Shown here one piece after another: positions 23,281 to 26,881 of a stretch of DNA of 26,881 nucleotides; positions within the stretch are counted from its first letter, which is position 1, and each line of letters starts with the position of its first letter. This DNA comes from Spirochaetaceae bacterium (GTDB lineage: Bacteria; Spirochaetota; Spirochaetia; Treponematales; Breznakiellaceae), in assembly GCA_031265015.1 (NCBI GenBank), contig JAISDG010000064.1, positions 1 to 26,881 of the forward strand. Reading direction: 5' to 3'. The translations under genes and the position numbers were made by a program. Below the pieces are notes generated by a model that saw nothing but the letters and a program-made list of their open reading frames with translations, did not search any database and had not been told where the DNA came from.

Positions 23281-24186
23281 ATGAGACTTTTAACCAGGTC
23301 TGATTTTGACGGTCTTGCTTGCGGCGCCCTGCTTGAGTATCTGGGAGTTATTGATGAATATAAATTTGTTCATCCCAAGGATATCCAGGACGGTCTGGTA
23401 GAAGCAACATCCAACGATATACTAGCCAATATCCCCTATGTCAAGGGCTGCAAACTCTGGTTCGATCACCATTACAGCGAGTCGGAACGGCTGGGAAAAG
23501 ACGTCTACTTTGAGGGTGTTTCCCGGGTTGCTCCCAGCTGCGCCAGGGTTATTTATGATTATTACGGCGGCGATGAAAAACTAGGCCGTTTCAAGACCAT
23601 GATGAAATACGTAGACAGGGTTGATTCCGGGGAGTTAAGTTCCGAAGAAATACTCCATCCCACAGGATGGATACTGCTTGGGTTTATTATGGATCCCAGA
23701 ACCGGCCTGGGGCGTTTCCGGAATTTTACCATCAGCAATTATGATCTTATGAAGCTTTTGGCAAAGGCCTGCATCGATAAGCCCATAGAAGAAATTCTTG
23801 CCATGAACGACGTCAAGGAACGGATAGAAGTGTACGTTGAACAGGCCGAAGCTTTTAAGGAAATGGTCCAGCGGTACGCCAAAACGGACGGTCAGGCCGT
23901 TATCGTTGACCTGCGGGGGGTGGAAAAAATCCACGCGGGCAACCGTTTCCTGATCTATACCCTGTTTCCCAAACAAAATGTCTCTATCTGGATAGTGGAC
24001 GGCAGGAACAAGCAAAACGTAGCAATCACCGTGGGGTACAGCATCACCAACCGCAGCGCCACCGTGAATGTGGGCAGCCTCCTCCTTAAGTACGGCGGGG
24101 GCGGCCATACCCAGGTAGGTACCTGTCAGGCGGACTATGCCGACGCAGACCGGGTTATCGGGGAAATTATCGCGGCGATAAAATAA
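23281..24186 (+). CDS. DHH-family phosphoesterase
   Basis: The 301-residue protein has the DHH core: RSDFDG (6-11), FDHH (61-64) and a later Asp in VDRVDSGE, and a C-terminal DHHA1-like domain ending with GGGGH (272-276). This family includes nanoRNases, pAp phosphatases, exopolyphosphatases and cyclic-dinucleotide phosphodiesterases; the exact substrate cannot be read here. The first motif reads SDFDG rather than the usual HxNPDGDA type, pointing to the variant family of exopolyphosphatase-related proteins. GGAGG lies 5 nt before ATG 23281. A hairpin (24207-24223) and an ATTAGC/GCTAAT inverted repeat (24234-24249) follow it. Confidence 0.85.
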   Translation: MRLLTRSDFDGLACGALLEYLGVIDEYKFVHPKDIQDGLVEATSNDILANIPYVKGCKLWFDHHYSESERLGKDVYFEGVSRVAPSCARVIYDYYGGDEKLGRFKTMMKYVDRVDSGELSSEEILHPTGWILLGFIMDPRTGLGRFRNFTISNYDLMKLLAKACIDKPIEEILAMNDVKERIEVYVEQAEAFKEMVQRYAKTDGQAVIVDLRGVEKIHAGNRFLIYTLFPKQNVSIWIVDGRNKQNVAITVGYSITNRSATVNVGSLLLKYGGGGHTQVGTCQADYADADRVIGEIIAAIK

Positions 24187-24276
24187 ACCTCCGAAGGCCT
24201 TAAAGGGCGGGCAGTAAACCCGCAGACGGAATAATTAGCGTTTGCTAATGGAAAAAACATGTTGGAAAGGATTTTT

Positions 24277-24864
24277 ATGAAAGAAAATGCAGAATTACGG
24301 GCAATGGCAAGAAGCCAGCTAAAGGGAGCGTGGCTTGAGGCGGTTGGATTGATTCTCGTTTACTGGATCATAATGGGCGTTTCTTCGCTGGTTATGGTTG
24401 GACTCCTGGTTTTGGGAGGTCCTTTAACGCTGGGGTTATCGGGATATTTCCTGAAAAAACCCCGTGGTGAAGCCGGGAAACTTGAAAATTTGTTTGACGG
24501 CTTTAAACAATTTGGTTCAAGCTTTCTGTTGAATTTACTTCAGGGCATTTTCATTGTGCTCTGGTCTTGTTTATTGATAATACCCGGGATTGTAAAAATC
24601 TTTAGTTACTCTATGGCATTTTACATTTTGAAAGATAATCCCGATATTGGATCGTTAGAAGCAATTACCCAAAGCCGAAAAATGATGGCTGGATACAAGT
24701 GGAAACTTTTCTGCCTTTATTTTAGTTTCATTGGCTGGACTTTACTGTGCTGCCTTTCATTTGGAATTGGCTTTTTGTGGCTTGTTCCGTATATAGCGAC
24801 GAGCAACGCAAACTTTTATGAAGAATTGAAAAAGCAAAGTCCCATAGCGGCGGTTGCTGCGTAA
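24277..24864 (+). CDS. DUF975-family integral membrane protein
   Basis: I choose ATG 24277 (AAAGG 6 nt upstream) over 24259, giving 195 residues. The start KENAELRAMARSQLKGAWLEA is the DUF975 signature, followed by four to five membrane helices (about 25-52, 85-110, 140-175). Function is unknown. The gene is richer in A+T than its neighbours, which may mean recent acquisition. A 10-bp inverted repeat lies just after the stop. Confidence 0.8.
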   Translation: MKENAELRAMARSQLKGAWLEAVGLILVYWIIMGVSSLVMVGLLVLGGPLTLGLSGYFLKKPRGEAGKLENLFDGFKQFGSSFLLNLLQGIFIVLWSCLLIIPGIVKIFSYSMAFYILKDNPDIGSLEAITQSRKMMAGYKWKLFCLYFSFIGWTLLCCLSFGIGFLWLVPYIATSNANFYEELKKQSPIAAVAA

Positions 24865-24874
24865 ATCAGGAGGT

Positions 24875-24901
24875 TGTCCCAAAAACTGAAGTTTTGGGAC
24901 A
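24875..24901. repeat. Inverted repeat after the DUF975 gene
   Basis: TGTCCCAAAA and TTTTGGGACA (10-bp perfect arms) enclose a 7-nt loop, 10 bp after the stop codon. No T-run follows the hairpin. The AGGTTGTCCCAAAA end resembles insertion-sequence termini, so a remnant is possible. Confidence 0.6.
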
Positions 24902-24908
24902 GCTTTCC

Positions 24909-24961
24909 GGCTATGTGAAATGCCTCATTTTAAAATGTTACCGAAAAGGCTATGTGAAATG
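24909..24961 (+). repeat. Two direct copies of GGCTATGTGAAATG
   Basis: The 14-bp sequence occurs at 24909-24922 and 24948-24961, 39 bp apart, in the short gap before the MBL gene. It may be a binding site pair or an insertion remnant. Confidence 0.6.
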
Positions 24962-24999
24962 TTGTTGCATGCCGCCGTTTTGTGATACACTTCCCTCCT

Positions 25000-26412
25000 A
25001 TGGACATAAATTTTTACTCCCTGGGCGCGGCGGAAGAAGTTACCGGTTCGAAGCATGTCTTTGAAGTAGACGGCAAAAGTTATCTGGTAGACTGTGGAGC
25101 CTTTCAGGGTTCCCGGGCGGAGGCGGACCGGAAAAACCGGGAATTCGGCATTGCCGGCGACCGCATTGAAGGGGTTCTTATAACCCACGGCCACTTTGAT
25201 CATTGCGGCATGCTCCCCCTGCTGCCTAAAAACGGCTACCGGGGGAATATGTACGCCACTCCCGCGACCAGGGATATTTCCAGTCTGGTGATGATGGATT
25301 CCGCCAATATCCAGGCCAGGGACGCCGAGTACCTTCGCAAACAGGCCCGGAAAAGGGGAGAAAAATTTACCTGGGAACCCCTGTACACCGAAAAGGACGC
25401 CATTGAAGCCACGGGACAGATCATGGGCATTTCCTACCACCGGCCTTTTTATCTGGGCGACGGCGTCCAGTGCGAATTTTTTGACGCGGGGCATATTCTA
25501 GGCTCCGCCATGGCCTATGTGACGGTTAAAAAAGACGGCAAAGAAACGCGGATACTTTTTTCGGGCGATCTGGGCCGCAGGGGCAAACCCATTATCCGGG
25601 ACCCGGATACTGCCGGGCCGGCGCCGGACTACCTGGTCATCGAGAGTACCTACGGCGACCGCCGGCACGACAAAACCGGCGACGCCCTTAAAAAGCTGGC
25701 GGAGATTGTTCAGCGGGCGGTAAAGAATCAGGGGAAAATTATCATCCCTTCTTTTGCCATAGAACGGACTCAGGAGCTGGTGTATTACTTCCACCTGCTG
25801 GTGGATAACGGAGAAATCCCGGCAATCCCCATGTACGTGGATTCTCCCATGGCGACTAACGCCACGACAATTTTCCAGGTTCACCCCGAATGTTACGACG
25901 ACGATATTCACGAAGCCTTTATCCGGCACCATAAAAATCCCTTTGGCTTTAACAGCCTTCACTTTACCACCAGCGTGGAAGAATCCAAGGCTCTGAATAA
26001 CCTGCAGGGACCCGCGGTAATTATCAGTGCGGACGGCATGTGCGAGGCGGGGCGGATTCAGCATCATCTGGCAAACAATATCGGCAACCCCGCGACTACC
26101 ATACTCCTGGTGGGGTTTATGGCGCAGAATACCCTGGGCCGGAGGATTCAGAACCGGGAAGATGAAGTAAAGATCCACGGCATGCGGTTTAAACGCAAAG
26201 CCCGGGTGGAAGACATCAACGCCTTCAGTGCCCATGCCGATTATGCCGAGGCGGACGAATGGATTGGCTCGCTGGACACGTCCAGGCTTAAAAAGATCTT
26301 TCTCGTCCACGGCGAACCAAAGGCCCAGACGGCGTTCAAACAGTACCTGAAAGACAGGGACCGGCCCGAACCGGTGATCGTCAGATATGGGGAAACCTAC
26401 AATCTGGCGTGA
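25000..26412 (+). CDS. Metallo-beta-lactamase / beta-CASP RNA-processing enzyme
   Basis: The likely start is ATG 25000 (MDINFYSLGAAEEVTGSKH), giving 470 residues. The MBL zinc motif HGHFDH is at 63-68, with AGHILGSAM and SGDLG as later metal sites. The beta-CASP insert has ESTYGDRRHD, FAIERTQELVYYFHLL and MYVDSPMA; ISADGMCEAGRIQHHL, FSAHAD and VHGEP complete the YSH1/CPSF73-like pattern with the RMMBL end. Bacterial members are endo- or exoribonucleases. No Shine-Dalgarno sequence precedes the ATG (CTTCCCTCCT). A TTGTTG (24962-24967) and GATACA (24984-24989) pair, 16 nt apart, would give a nearly leaderless mRNA. Confidence 0.9.
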   Translation: MDINFYSLGAAEEVTGSKHVFEVDGKSYLVDCGAFQGSRAEADRKNREFGIAGDRIEGVLITHGHFDHCGMLPLLPKNGYRGNMYATPATRDISSLVMMDSANIQARDAEYLRKQARKRGEKFTWEPLYTEKDAIEATGQIMGISYHRPFYLGDGVQCEFFDAGHILGSAMAYVTVKKDGKETRILFSGDLGRRGKPIIRDPDTAGPAPDYLVIESTYGDRRHDKTGDALKKLAEIVQRAVKNQGKIIIPSFAIERTQELVYYFHLLVDNGEIPAIPMYVDSPMATNATTIFQVHPECYDDDIHEAFIRHHKNPFGFNSLHFTTSVEESKALNNLQGPAVIISADGMCEAGRIQHHLANNIGNPATTILLVGFMAQNTLGRRIQNREDEVKIHGMRFKRKARVEDINAFSAHADYAEADEWIGSLDTSRLKKIFLVHGEPKAQTAFKQYLKDRDRPEPVIVRYGETYNLA

Positions 26413-26426
26413 CAGGAGGCTAATGT

Positions 26427-26881
26427 ATGGCATTGCCAAAAGTGTATATCGGGTTACCGGTACAAGAAGCCGGGCTGGAAATCCTGCGGGGGAAAGTTGA
26501 TTTTAAAATATGGGAGAAAGAGGAAGCCCCGCCCCGGGATGAGCTGCTCGCGGATCTGAAAGATGTAGAAGGCTTACTCTCGGGACTGCCGGTAAAAGCG
26601 GACGCGGAACTTTTTAACGCCGCCCCGAAACTCAAAGTGGTCAGCAACTATGCGGTGGGTTATGACAATATTGATGTGGCGGAAGCAACCAAACGGGGCA
26701 TCTGCGTGACCAACACCCCGGAAGTTCTGACCCCGGCCACCGCGGATTTAACATTCGCCCTTATCCTGGCTTCCGCCCGCCGGATCATCGAAGCAAACGC
26801 CTTTTTACGTTCCGGCGGCTGGAAAGTCTGGGCCCCCGAATTACTGGTGGGCCGGGAAGTTGCGGGAAGCGTCATCGGGAT
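26427..26881 (+). CDS. D-isomer-specific 2-hydroxyacid dehydrogenase, N-terminal part
   Basis: The frame from ATG 26427 (AGGAGG 7 nt upstream) runs off the window after 151 codons. The catalytic-domain segments LKVVSNYAVGYDNIDV, RGICVTNTPEVLTPATADLT and ALILASARRI are typical of the glyoxylate/hydroxypyruvate reductase branch (GyaR-like). The start of the NAD-binding domain (GREVAGSVIG) appears at the edge; in relatives it would continue as a GxGxxG fold. It would reduce 2-ketoacids to D-2-hydroxyacids with NAD(P)H. The gap after the MBL gene is 14 bp, so the two are probably cotranscribed. Confidence 0.9.
   Translation, partial: MALPKVYIGLPVQEAGLEILRGKVDFKIWEKEEAPPRDELLADLKDVEGLLSGLPVKADAELFNAAPKLKVVSNYAVGYDNIDVAEATKRGICVTNTPEVLTPATADLTFALILASARRIIEANAFLRSGGWKVWAPELLVGREVAGSVIG

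Overview
The window looks like chromosomal DNA from a GC-rich spirochaete, most likely a Treponema of the termite-gut type. The evidence is a FliG-family flagellar switch protein of the divergent spirochaetal kind, a large beta-helix repeat lipoprotein with the GGGVYV repeats often seen in treponemes, and many spirochaete-style membrane and housekeeping proteins. The species call is inference; no rRNA or tRNA gene was seen.

Layout. (1) 1-1388, minus strand: N-terminal 462 codons of a surface lipoprotein built from repeated glycine-rich beta-helix units. Its most likely promoter has a (GA)n microsatellite filling the space between -35 and -10, the layout of a phase-variable promoter. (2) 1389-1873: a structured, repeat-rich spacer with several perfect inverted repeats and five 21-bp tandem units. 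(3) 1874-2941: fliG-like gene. (4) 2942-3660: two tandem copies of a 76-bp repeat with inverted counterparts; the second copy encloses an AT-rich GxxExxY gene, so the whole resembles a small mobile element next to an empty miniature version. (5) 3710-6748: M16C (PreP-like) oligopeptidase. (6) 6822-6946: a promoter, a folded ~90-nt transcript and a terminator with no ORF, a candidate orphan small RNA between convergent genes. (7) 7007-8999: M29 aminopeptidase (minus) and a divergent RsmE-family methyltransferase (plus). (8) 9084-12586, minus: an operon of two unrecognised membrane proteins and a membrane-anchored J-domain protein; upstream lie several DnaA-box-like sites and a 13-bp-arm palindrome. 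(9) 12903-14162, minus: STAS/zinc-ribbon protein followed by PspA, behind a near-consensus promoter. (10) 14244-15807: SDR oxidoreductase (minus) and TrmJ (plus). (11) 15816-23219, minus: five tightly packed genes, M16 peptidase, an anti-sigma-kinase/cyclic-nucleotide sensor, CtpA protease, canonical RsmE and a TagA-like glycosyltransferase lacking key residues. (12) 23281-26881, plus: DHH phosphoesterase, an AT-richer DUF975 membrane protein, an MBL/beta-CASP RNA-processing enzyme and the start of a D-2-hydroxyacid dehydrogenase.

Themes: envelope proteolysis and stress (two M16 peptidases, M29, CtpA, PspA, J-domain protein), partner-switch signalling (STAS protein plus HATPase/cNMP sensor), and rRNA/tRNA modification (two RsmE paralogues, TrmJ). 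The most unusual items are the microsatellite promoter of the lipoprotein, the orphan RNA, and the GxxExxY repeat element.
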